A stretch of DNA of 17,555 bases from Deinococcus sp. (GTDB lineage Bacteria; Deinococcota; Deinococci; Deinococcales; Thermaceae). Position 1 is the stretch's first letter, and each line of letters opens with the position of its first letter. The DNA lies in the NCBI GenBank assembly GCA_023382135.1, contig JAMCQK010000081.1:1-17555 (forward strand), read 5' to 3'. The notes under the pieces were generated by a model. It searched no databases, was not told where the DNA came from, and saw only the letters and a program-made list of their open reading frames with translations. Made by a program: the position numbers and the translations under genes. Below, one piece after another: positions 6,915 through 13,198 of the stretch.

Positions 6915-9068
6915 TTAGCGCCGCGCTTGCGGGCGGCGGGGAGGAAGTTTTCCTTCCAGTTCAGGGCGGACCAGGTCTATGCGGCCCTGATCGTCGATGC
7001 GGTTAATCTTGACCTTGAGCACATCGCCCACTTTGAGGTGGTCTTCCACGCGCTCCACACGGCCTTCGGCGATCTGGCTGATGTGTAATAAACCCTCTTT
7101 GCCGGAGAAGAGGGACAAGAACGCGCCAAAGGTGGTGACGCGGGTCACAGTGGCATCGTAGATGTCACCAACCTTTGCTTCCTGGGTGACTTCAAGCACG
7201 CGGTTTCTGGCCAGCTCGGCGGCTTCGGAGTTAGCCGAGAAGATGCGGATGGTGCCGTCTTGCTGTATGTCCACTTCCACGCCAAGCTCTTCCAGGGCGC
7301 GAACGTTTTTTCCACCGGGGCCAATTACCGCGCCAATCTTCTCCACCGGGACTTTAATGGTAACGATCCGCGGCACCTGGGGCTTCATTATGCTTCTGGG
7401 AGCCTTCAAGACCGAGGCCATCTTGTCCAGGATCAGCAAGCGGGCATCGCGCGCTTGCATAAGGGCGCTACGCAAGGTCTCGGACGAAAGACCTTTGATC
7501 TTGATGTCCATCTGCAGCGCGGTTACGCCATCTTTGGTACCGGCCACCTTGAAGTCCATGTCTCCGAGGGCGTCCTCGAGGCCTAAAATATCCGTGAGCA
7601 CCACGGTTTTTTCGCCCTCTTTCACCAGGCCCATCGCCACGCCAGCTACGGGCTTCTTAATAGGCACGCCGGCGTCCATCAGTGCCAGGCATCCGGCGCA
7701 GATAGTGGCCATGGAGCTCGAGCCATTGGACTCGAGCACGTCGCCCACCACCCGGATGGTGTAGGGGAAGTCTTCGTTGGAAGGAAGGACTTGCTTGAGC
7801 GCGCGCTTGGCCAGGTTTCCGTGGCCGATCTCGCGCCTAGATGATCCGCGAAGACGTTTAACTTCGCCTGTAGAATAGGGCGGAAAGTTGTAATGAACCA
7901 AAAACGGATCAGAGCTATCTAGGCCCAGGTCATCAACAATCTGTTCGTCACGTCCGGTACCTAAAGTAACCGTTCCAAGCACCTGGGTCTCGCCGCGCGA
8001 AAAAATCGCCGAACCGTGGGCGCGCGGAAGCACGTCCACCTCTATCCAGATGGGACGAACCTCGACGGGCCCACGGCCGTCGGCGCGGCGCGAGTCTTCC
8101 AGCACTAAGCGCCTGAGTTCTTGCTTCACCACGTCGTCAAACGCGGCAAAGTAGAGCTTGCGCTTGGCCTCGTCAACGCTGCCATCGGGCCTGGGTGGGA
8201 CAAACGCATTAACCAATTCTTCGGCGAAGGCCTCGAGGGCCTCGCTCCGCTCGCCCTTACTGGCTGTGGTCAATACTTTGGCCAGACCGCTACGCAGGGC
8301 GCTGTCAGCGAGTTGTTGGAAAGCTTCCTCGCTTAGCTTTTCCGGCAAGCTATAGGAAAACTTGGGCCGGCCCAGCTCGGAGCGCATGCGCTCCTGCAGC
8401 TGAATCAGCGGCTGCATTCCCTTGTGCGCGAACTCCAGGGCCTGGACCAGCAGATCTTCATCAATTTCGCTGGCCCCGGCCTCGACCATAATGATGGCGT
8501 CCTTTGAGCCCGCCACCAGCAGATCGAGACTGCTGGACATAAGCTGCTGGGCCGTGGGGTTGAGAACAAACAGACCGTCAATTCTGCCCACCCGCACACA
8601 GGCGATGGGCCCGTCCCAAGGGATGTCCGAAAGCGAGAGTGCGGCGCTGGCGGCGACCGGCCCCAGAATATCCGGGGTGTTTTCCTGGTCGGCGGAAAGC
8701 ACGGTCAGGATTACCTGGACCTCGTGGCGAAAGCCTTTGGGAAACAGCGGCCTGATGGGCCTGTCCGTGAGCCTGGCGGAAAGAATGGCCCTTTCCCCCG
8801 GACGGGTCTCACGCCGCAAGAAAGAACCGGGGATCCTGCCCACCGCGTAGTGGCGCTCTTCAAACTCCACTGTAAGCGGCAGAAAGTCTGCTTGAATGGG
8901 GGTGGGGGAGGCCTGAGCGGTGGCCAGCACTACGGTGTCACCATAACGTACCCAGACCGACCCGGAAACCTGCTTGGCGTACTTGCCAGTCTCTATGCTG
9001 AATGTTCGCCCGCCTAGCTCGACGTTATACGTTTTAGCCTGTGGGGCTTGTTCGCTTGCCTCTGGCAT
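6915..9068 (-). CDS. pnp: Polynucleotide phosphorylase
   Basis: A 717-residue 3'-to-5' phosphorolytic exoribonuclease of RNA decay, normally a trimer. Two RNase PH-like domains (about 12-230 and 325-560) flank an alpha-helical linker. The second domain carries the catalytic region TDILGLEDALGDMDF (492-506); D499 and D505 correspond to the essential aspartates of the E. coli enzyme. A KH domain follows with the GPGG loop (583-586), then an S1 RNA-binding domain (about 632-703) with GAFLSLFSGKEGLLHISQI, and a basic tail ending RRPQARR. GGGAG lies 6 nt before the ATG. It sits between rpsO (117 nt upstream) and rnj (75 nt downstream). In many bacteria rpsO-pnp is a conserved pair whose mRNA is processed between the genes; a strong hairpin is present there. 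Confidence 0.97.
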   Translation of the reverse strand: MPEASEQAPQAKTYNVELGGRTFSIETGKYAKQVSGSVWVRYGDTVVLATAQASPTPIQADFLPLTVEFEERHYAVGRIPGSFLRRETRPGERAILSARLTDRPIRPLFPKGFRHEVQVILTVLSADQENTPDILGPVAASAALSLSDIPWDGPIACVRVGRIDGLFVLNPTAQQLMSSSLDLLVAGSKDAIIMVEAGASEIDEDLLVQALEFAHKGMQPLIQLQERMRSELGRPKFSYSLPEKLSEEAFQQLADSALRSGLAKVLTTASKGERSEALEAFAEELVNAFVPPRPDGSVDEAKRKLYFAAFDDVVKQELRRLVLEDSRRADGRGPVEVRPIWIEVDVLPRAHGSAIFSRGETQVLGTVTLGTGRDEQIVDDLGLDSSDPFLVHYNFPPYSTGEVKRLRGSSRREIGHGNLAKRALKQVLPSNEDFPYTIRVVGDVLESNGSSSMATICAGCLALMDAGVPIKKPVAGVAMGLVKEGEKTVVLTDILGLEDALGDMDFKVAGTKDGVTALQMDIKIKGLSSETLRSALMQARDARLLILDKMASVLKAPRSIMKPQVPRIVTIKVPVEKIGAVIGPGGKNVRALEELGVEVDIQQDGTIRIFSANSEAAELARNRVLEVTQEAKVGDIYDATVTRVTTFGAFLSLFSGKEGLLHISQIAEGRVERVEDHLKVGDVLKVKINRIDDQGRIDLVRPELEGKLPPRRPQARR

Positions 9069-9091
9069 ATCTTCTCCCGATTTTACCTTGT

Positions 9092-9117
9092 GCAGGACAG
9101 AAAAAAACCCATCCTGC
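9092..9117 (-). other. U-rich-loop hairpin in the pnp leader
   Basis: On the minus strand GCAGGA (9117-9112) pairs with TCCTGC (9097-9092). The 14-nt loop contains a run of seven U. It lies 23 nt before the pnp start codon. A role in pnp expression or processing is possible but unproven. Confidence 0.3.
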
Positions 9118-9140
9118 CACCAAAACTTAGCACTAGTTTA

Positions 9141-9171
9141 TCCCCTGACTGCAAAGGTAGCAATCGGGGGA
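9141..9171 (-). other. Strong hairpin between rpsO and pnp, candidate processing site
   Basis: On the minus strand TCCCC (9171-9167) pairs with GGGGA (9145-9141). After one C-A mismatch, GATTGC (9165-9160) pairs with GCAGTC (9152-9147), including one T-G wobble, around a 7-nt loop. It starts 14 nt after the rpsO stop and has no U-tract, so it fits an mRNA processing or stabilising structure better than an intrinsic terminator. Confidence 0.55.
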
Positions 9172-9185
9172 ACAACCGCTCTCGA

Positions 9186-9455
9186 TTAGCGGCGAAGTCC
9201 GAGTTTTTCAATGAGTGCCTTATACCGCGACTTGTCCTGGCGTTCCAGATAACCCAAGAGCCGCCTGCGCTGACCGACCATAGTCAGCAATCCGCGGCGC
9301 CCGTGATGGTCGTTCTGGTTAGCCGAGAGGTGTACCGAGAGCCGGTTAATCCGCTCGGTAAGAACTGCAACCTGAACCTCGGTGGAGCCGGTATCACCCT
9401 CCTTAAGGGCGTATGCCGACATCACTTGCGCTTTTTCTTCCTTCTTGAGTGCCAT
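9186..9455 (-). CDS. rpsO: 30S ribosomal protein S15
   Basis: An 89-residue S15, exactly the usual length. It binds the three-way junction of helices 20-22 in the central domain of 16S rRNA and is an early assembly protein. The family signature is complete: GDTGSTEVQVA (20-30), the conserved HLSANQNDHHGRRGLL-type segment around residues 42-57, and the basic helix QRRRLLGYLE. The first Met gives the standard N-terminus MALKKEEK. GGAGG lies just upstream of the ATG. It is the first gene of the rpsO-pnp-rnj-AEC operon, with a clear promoter at 9524-9552 and a leader of about 60 nt. S15 proteins commonly repress their own mRNA, and the structured G-rich leader here could serve that. Confidence 0.98.
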   Translation of the reverse strand: MALKKEEKAQVMSAYALKEGDTGSTEVQVAVLTERINRLSVHLSANQNDHHGRRGLLTMVGQRRRLLGYLERQDKSRYKALIEKLGLRR

Positions 9456-9517
9456 TTCCCCTCCGTCAGGCAGGAGAGCGCCTAGACCCCCTCCCCCTCA
9501 ATAGGCCCGTCTGGCCG
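9456..9517 (-). promoter_or_regulatory. rpsO leader, candidate S15 autoregulatory RNA
   Basis: About 62 nt lie between the predicted transcription start and the rpsO ATG. GCCTA (9506-9502) pairs with TAGGC (9484-9480), which puts GGGGGAGGGGG (9497-9487) in the loop, followed by the ribosome-binding GGAGGGG (9464-9458). S15 is known to regulate its own mRNA in several bacteria, including Thermus, by mimicking rRNA folds. Whether this leader does so is inference. Confidence 0.35.
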
Positions 9518-9523
9518 CCCTAC

Positions 9524-9552
9524 AGGATAGCCGCCTTTTCGCCTGTGGTCAA
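9524..9552 (-). promoter_or_regulatory. Promoter of the rpsO-pnp-rnj operon
   Basis: On the minus strand a -35 TTGACC (9552-9547), a 17-nt spacer and a -10 TATCCT (9529-9524) form a near-consensus sigma-70-type promoter. The predicted start is near 9517. It is the best promoter match that I found in the window. Confidence 0.75.
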
Positions 9553-9601
9553 GGTGAGCCAGTTGGTGAAGCAGCGTTGTTGCCTCGGTATTGTGTGGCT
9601 C

Positions 9602-10765
9602 TCAGAGCACCGAACCTGCGGTGGCTTTTCTAAACTCCAAAGCCCAAAAGAGGATCAGAGCGGCAAAAGACAAGCCTGCGCCAAGACTAAAAGCTGCTGT
9701 TGATCCATAGTGCTGCCAGAGATAACCAAAGAAGGCGCTAGCGGGGAAAAGCAGTAGCCCTACCAGCGTATGGTAAAGACCGATGGCGCTGGCTTTCTGG
9801 GTGGCAGGAATGACTTTTGCCAAGTATGCGCGGCTGGAGCCCTCAAAGGCGGCACTGTAGCCCGCATACAGGAACATCAGCAGCGCTGCCTGCCATGCTC
9901 TCGAGGCAAACGCGAACCCCAGGTAGACGGCTCCATAAGCACCAAAACCCCAGGCAACCAAGGTGCGCGGCCCTATCCGGTCCGCCAGTGAGCCCAGGGG
10001 GTACGAAGCCAGAGCGTAAAGCAGGTTGTAGCCGGTGTAGACCAGCGCGGTCTGGGCATCCGAGTAGCCAAACTCCTTTAGCCTGAGCAGTAAAAAGGCG
10101 TTGGAAGAAAGCCCTAACGTAAACAGCGCCGAGACCAGCAAGAACCTTTTGTACTCCGGAGAAAAGCCTTCAAGCCTGAAGGGTGTTAACGGTACAGGTT
10201 TGCCGGGCTTTTCTTTTATCCAAAAACCTATGGTTGCCACGGCCATAAGGGCTGGGATTGCCGAAAGCCAGAACACGCCGGTAAAGCCCACTACGGGCAG
10301 GAGCAAGAACGCCAGGAAGGGCCCTAAGGTTGCACCCAATGAGTCCATGGTGCGGTGTACCCCATAGGCCCGCCCAAAGTTCTCATTTGTAGCTACCTCC
10401 GCAACCAGGGCATCCCTGGGAGCAGTTCTAAGGCCTTTACCAATTCGGTCCAGAAAACGGTAGATCAGCACATGCCAGGGTGCAGCCGCCAAGGCCAGTA
10501 TGGGCCGAAAGAAAACGGGCAGCCCATAGCCTAGAAGCAGCAGGGGCTTTCTGGCGCCGATACGGTCGGAGATCCTCCCTCCGGCCACCTTGAACAAGCT
10601 GGCAGAAGCTTCCGCTACGCCTTCTACCAACCCCACTACCCCCATCTGTGCACCCAAAACCGTAGTCAAGAAAAGTGGTAACAGAGGGTAGACCATCTCC
10701 GAAGCAATGTCCATAAAAAAACTCACCAGCCCAAGTAGATACACTTGGGCTGGCAGGCGCGGCAT
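9602..10765 (-). CDS. Major facilitator superfamily permease
   Basis: A 387-residue membrane transporter with about twelve predicted helices, typical of compact MFS proteins. The loop after helix 2 carries a motif-A-like sequence, GGRISDRIGARKP (about 62-74), with its counterpart LGSLADRIGPRT in the second half. The start, MPRLPAQVYLLGLVSFFMDIASEMVYPLLPLFL-type in character, is seen in uncharacterised MFS drug/sugar exporter-like proteins. The substrate cannot be told. The basic stretch FLDRIGKGLRTAPRDAL lies around helix 4-5. No ribosome-binding site precedes the ATG. Instead TATGCT ends 6 nt before it, so it may have its own leaderless transcript rather than depend on read-through from cbaA, whose stop is 46 nt upstream. 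Confidence 0.88.
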   Translation of the reverse strand: MPRLPAQVYLLGLVSFFMDIASEMVYPLLPLFLTTVLGAQMGVVGLVEGVAEASASLFKVAGGRISDRIGARKPLLLLGYGLPVFFRPILALAAAPWHVLIYRFLDRIGKGLRTAPRDALVAEVATNENFGRAYGVHRTMDSLGATLGPFLAFLLLPVVGFTGVFWLSAIPALMAVATIGFWIKEKPGKPVPLTPFRLEGFSPEYKRFLLVSALFTLGLSSNAFLLLRLKEFGYSDAQTALVYTGYNLLYALASYPLGSLADRIGPRTLVAWGFGAYGAVYLGFAFASRAWQAALLMFLYAGYSAAFEGSSRAYLAKVIPATQKASAIGLYHTLVGLLLFPASAFFGYLWQHYGSTAAFSLGAGLSFAALILFWALEFRKATAGSVL

Positions 10766-10771
10766 GGCTAA

Positions 10772-10777
10772 AGCATA
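10772..10777 (-). promoter_or_regulatory. Probable -10 element for the MFS gene
   Basis: TATGCT on the minus strand ends 6 nt before the ATG at 10765. No Shine-Dalgarno site is present and the -35 region is not consensus-like. Confidence 0.4.
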
Positions 10778-10811
10778 ACCGCCCGGTTACTCACCCGCCA
10801 CAGATACTGGA

Positions 10812-12491
10812 CTACCATAACTTTTGGCCGGGTACGGGGTTGATATTGCTGAACATTTCCACCAAGGGTACCCCGTAAGCAATCACCACTAGAACGATAG
10901 CCACCACGAACCAAAGCCCAAGCCTCTCGGTGGTCTCCGCGACGCGGTTGTGTTCCGGCCCGGAGACAGCGCCGGCAAACGGAACTTCGGGTACCTGAGA
11001 AGCTGGCAAGAGCTTTGACTGCAAGAGCGTGGCGAAGAATACATAAAAGAAGAAGATCGCCGCAACAAGCAGGATAACCCCGGAAACAGCGTTGAGTGCC
11101 ATGAAGGGAAGCGCCCCATCGTACTCACCCCTAAGCTGTGCAATAGGGGTCCGGCGCGGTACACCCAAAAGTCCCATCCAGTGGAGCGCAAAGGCCATCA
11201 GATTCATACCAATGAACCATAGCCACACCGATGCCAGCGCGTAACTTCTGCCCAGCAGAGGTTTGCCTGTCAAGTGGGGGAGAAGCCAAAAAGATGCCCC
11301 CATGGCGGCCATGGTAACCATGGTTGCCACCTGCAAGTGAAAGTGCCCTGGAATCCAGGCGGTGTTATGAACCACCTGGTTCAGGCTGAAGCTGGCGTTT
11401 ACTAAGCCGCCCGCGCCCCCAGGTATAAACGAGATAAGCCCCAAAAGCATGGCGGTGACACTTGGGTTATCCCAAGGCAACTTGGTAATCCAACCCAGCA
11501 AACCTTTACCGCCTCTGGCTCTGCCGGCGTTTTCGAGCGAGGCGGCAAGTGTGAACGCGGTCAGCAGGCTTGGCACCGCCACCATCATGGTGAGCACGGT
11601 GTGGACAAATTTCCAGTTGGTTTCAACTCCCGGATCAGCAAACTGGTGGTGAAAGCCCACGGGGGTTGAGAACAACAGAAGCATCAGGAATGCCAGGCGT
11701 GCAAGGGGGTCGGAAAATAATTTGCCACCCGCCTGCTTGGGCATAAGACCATAGGCAATCACGTACGCGGGCATCAGCCAGAAGTAGACAATGGGGTGGC
11801 CGGTGAACCAGAAGAGCGTTCTTGTTAGCTGTGGATCCACCCCTTTAATCAAGCCCAAGGACCAGGGAATCAGAAACACCGCGACCTCCACCACCAGCCC
11901 GAGCGAGGCGAGCAGCCACATCATCCAGGTCACGACGCTCATGTACGCGACCAATGGCGTTACTTTCCCTGGGTTGGCCCGCTTCCACCGTAGCCACATA
12001 CCCAGAACGGTGAACGCGGTTACCCAGCTCGAGAGCACAAAAACTGCTGCACCCACGTAGAAAGCCCAGTGTCCCTGCAAAGGCGGGTAGAAGGTGTAAA
12101 GCACGGTGGCCTGGTTTCCAAAGAGCGGGATTGCGGCGGTGCCCAGACCGATGAAGGCCATCCACCACGAAAGCCAGCTCAGCGTCATGTTTGGCCGCAG
12201 ACCTAAAGCTTTGGCGGGCAAATACAAAAGGAGGGCCTGGGCAAACAGCTGGGTGAAGACGATAGCATTGAGCACTCCATGAAGCGTGAGGCCTTGGTAG
12301 TAAGACTTGAGCAGGGGTTTTAAGAAGGGGTATAAATCGATTCCCCCGTAGTTGAACGCCTGAAGAGGCCCGAATAAGGTGCCTAAGAGCAGTGCGATAA
12401 ACCCGAGGACCAGCAGGTAAAGGGTAACCTTCTTCTCAGGCTCATTCCGGTAAGCCTCGCGTGCGGTTGAGGTTATGGATTGAACAACCAT
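10812..12491 (-). CDS. cbaA: Cytochrome c oxidase ba3-type, subunit I
   Basis: A 559-residue heme-copper oxidase subunit (B family) that reduces oxygen and pumps protons in the plasma membrane. All redox ligands are visible: H71 and H385 for the low-spin heme b, H383 for heme a3, and H232, H281 and H282 for CuB. Y236 in HPIVYFW would be the His-Tyr cross-link partner. Each is one residue lower than the T. thermophilus numbering (72, 233, 237, 282, 283, 384, 386). The C-terminus, NPVPGQKLW, also matches the Thermus pattern. The frame stays open to 12605, but I chose the ATG at 12491: GGAGG lies 6 nt before it, it follows the cbaB stop by 1 nt, and the N-terminus then fits the family. Last gene of the cbaD-cbaB-cbaA operon. 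Confidence 0.97.
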   Translation of the reverse strand: MVVQSITSTAREAYRNEPEKKVTLYLLVLGFIALLLGTLFGPLQAFNYGGIDLYPFLKPLLKSYYQGLTLHGVLNAIVFTQLFAQALLLYLPAKALGLRPNMTLSWLSWWMAFIGLGTAAIPLFGNQATVLYTFYPPLQGHWAFYVGAAVFVLSSWVTAFTVLGMWLRWKRANPGKVTPLVAYMSVVTWMMWLLASLGLVVEVAVFLIPWSLGLIKGVDPQLTRTLFWFTGHPIVYFWLMPAYVIAYGLMPKQAGGKLFSDPLARLAFLMLLLFSTPVGFHHQFADPGVETNWKFVHTVLTMMVAVPSLLTAFTLAASLENAGRARGGKGLLGWITKLPWDNPSVTAMLLGLISFIPGGAGGLVNASFSLNQVVHNTAWIPGHFHLQVATMVTMAAMGASFWLLPHLTGKPLLGRSYALASVWLWFIGMNLMAFALHWMGLLGVPRRTPIAQLRGEYDGALPFMALNAVSGVILLVAAIFFFYVFFATLLQSKLLPASQVPEVPFAGAVSGPEHNRVAETTERLGLWFVVAIVLVVIAYGVPLVEMFSNINPVPGQKLW

Positions 12492-12492
12492 A

Positions 12493-12975
12493 CTAGTCCT
12501 CCACCCGGATTTTGCCGAACATGTTTTGATGGCCAAGGCCGCAGTACTCGTTACAGATAATCCGGTAAACCCCGGGGCGCTTGAAAGTATATGTGACCTG
12601 GGCAACCTGGCCGGGGATTACCTGAATGTTGATGTTGGTGTTTTCCACGTAAAACCCGTGCTGAACGTCGGGGCTGGTGACATAGAAAGTTACCGGCAGG
12701 CCTTTTTTAACGGTGATTTCCGCCGGCAAATATCCGTAGGCAAAAGCCTGGACGTAAGCTATGTAGCGGCCACCCTCAAACACTACTCTGGGGTTGGCAA
12801 AGTTGCCTTCGGTCCGTACTTTGGTGGCGTCGATGCGCTCGGCTCTTTCGGGCACGGTTCCGCCGTGGGTTCTAAGCATTCCGGTGATCACAACCAAGAA
12901 AAAAACCAGCATGCCCAGCACAAACAAAAGCCACAGGCGTTCAAAAGTCTCAATAGCGCGGTGGTTTTTCTCCAT
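12493..12975 (-). CDS. cbaB: Cytochrome c oxidase ba3-type, subunit II (CuA)
   Basis: A 160-residue CuA subunit that accepts electrons from cytochrome c and passes them to the hemes of subunit I. One N-terminal transmembrane helix (about 13-34) anchors a periplasmic cupredoxin domain. CuA ligands are H106, C141, C145, H149 and M152, with the carbonyl position at E143, all within DVQHGF and CNEYCGLGHQNM. A single membrane helix is typical of ba3 subunit II. The start ATG at 12975 is preceded by GAGGG with 7-nt spacing, which overlaps the cbaD stop region 3 nt upstream. This points to tight coupling of cbaD, cbaB and cbaA. Confidence 0.97.
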   Translation of the reverse strand: MEKNHRAIETFERLWLLFVLGMLVFFLVVITGMLRTHGGTVPERAERIDATKVRTEGNFANPRVVFEGGRYIAYVQAFAYGYLPAEITVKKGLPVTFYVTSPDVQHGFYVENTNINIQVIPGQVAQVTYTFKRPGVYRIICNEYCGLGHQNMFGKIRVED

Positions 12976-12978
12976 AGT

Positions 12979-13086
12979 TCACCCTCGGGATAAAAAGATT
13001 AGATAGACGGTTATCCAGAAAACCAAAATGAAAATTGCCAGAATGGCAACCACAGCCAAAGTTCCGGAAGGTCGTTCTCCTCGCAC
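12979..13086 (-). CDS. cbaD: Cytochrome c oxidase ba3-type, small subunit IIa
   Basis: A 35-residue single-helix protein. A short basic N-terminus (MRGERPSG) is followed by a membrane helix (about residues 9-31, TLAVVAILAIFILVFW-type) and ends FLSRG. It matches the size, placement and pattern of T. thermophilus ba3 subunit IIa (34 residues, ending FFARG, with the shared G-x-LAV start and LVFW core). It lies 3 nt upstream of cbaB. The start is a GTG with AGGAGG 5 nt before it. A second in-frame GTG at 13104, also with AGGAGG 5 nt before it, would add six residues (MRKEEK). I prefer 13086 because it gives the family length. The two start regions are an 18-bp tandem duplication. Confidence 0.88.
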   Translation of the reverse strand: MRGERPSGTLAVVAILAIFILVFWITVYLIFLSRG

Positions 13087-13115
13087 CTTTTCCTCCTTTC
13101 GCACATTGTCCTCCT
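13080..13115 (-). repeat. Tandem 18-bp duplication of ribosome-binding site and start codon
   Basis: On the minus strand AGGAGGACAATGTGCGAA (13115-13098) is followed directly by AGGAGGAAAAGGTGCGAG (13097-13080), with 15 of 18 bases identical. Each unit has AGGAGG, a 5-nt spacer and GTG. Both GTGs are in the cbaD frame. Confidence 0.85.
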
Positions 13116-13122
13116 GGCCAAA

Positions 13123-13128
13123 AGCATA
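13123..13128 (-). promoter_or_regulatory. Candidate -10 element of the cba operon
   Basis: TATGCT on the minus strand, identical to the hexamer before the MFS gene, would place the transcript start near 13116, right before the first AGGAGG. The -35 region is not convincing. Confidence 0.35.
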
Positions 13129-13185
13129 GCGATTACACAAGAGACAAATATCCCGCGACGTTTTTTTCTAAGAAACGCGCCCTTG

Positions 13186-13191
13186 TATCAT
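13186..13191 (+). promoter_or_regulatory. Probable -10 element for transketolase
   Basis: TATCAT ends 7 nt before the ATG at 13199, and the intervening TGAGCTT is not a ribosome-binding site. This suggests a leaderless mRNA. The -35 region is T-rich but not consensus. Confidence 0.45.
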
Positions 13192-13198
13192 TGAGCTT

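Noticed and set aside
7162..7764. 200-codon open frame on the plus strand opposite pnp
   Set aside because: Ser/Thr/Pro-rich antisense shadow of a well-supported gene, without homology or ribosome-binding site.
12492..12605. Upstream extension of cbaA to a Met at 12605
   Set aside because: It overlaps cbaB, lacks homology, and the ATG at 12491 has GGAGG at good spacing and the family N-terminus.
12526..12993. 155-codon plus-strand frame opposite cbaB
   Set aside because: Antisense shadow of cbaB; all cupredoxin motifs are in the minus-strand frame.
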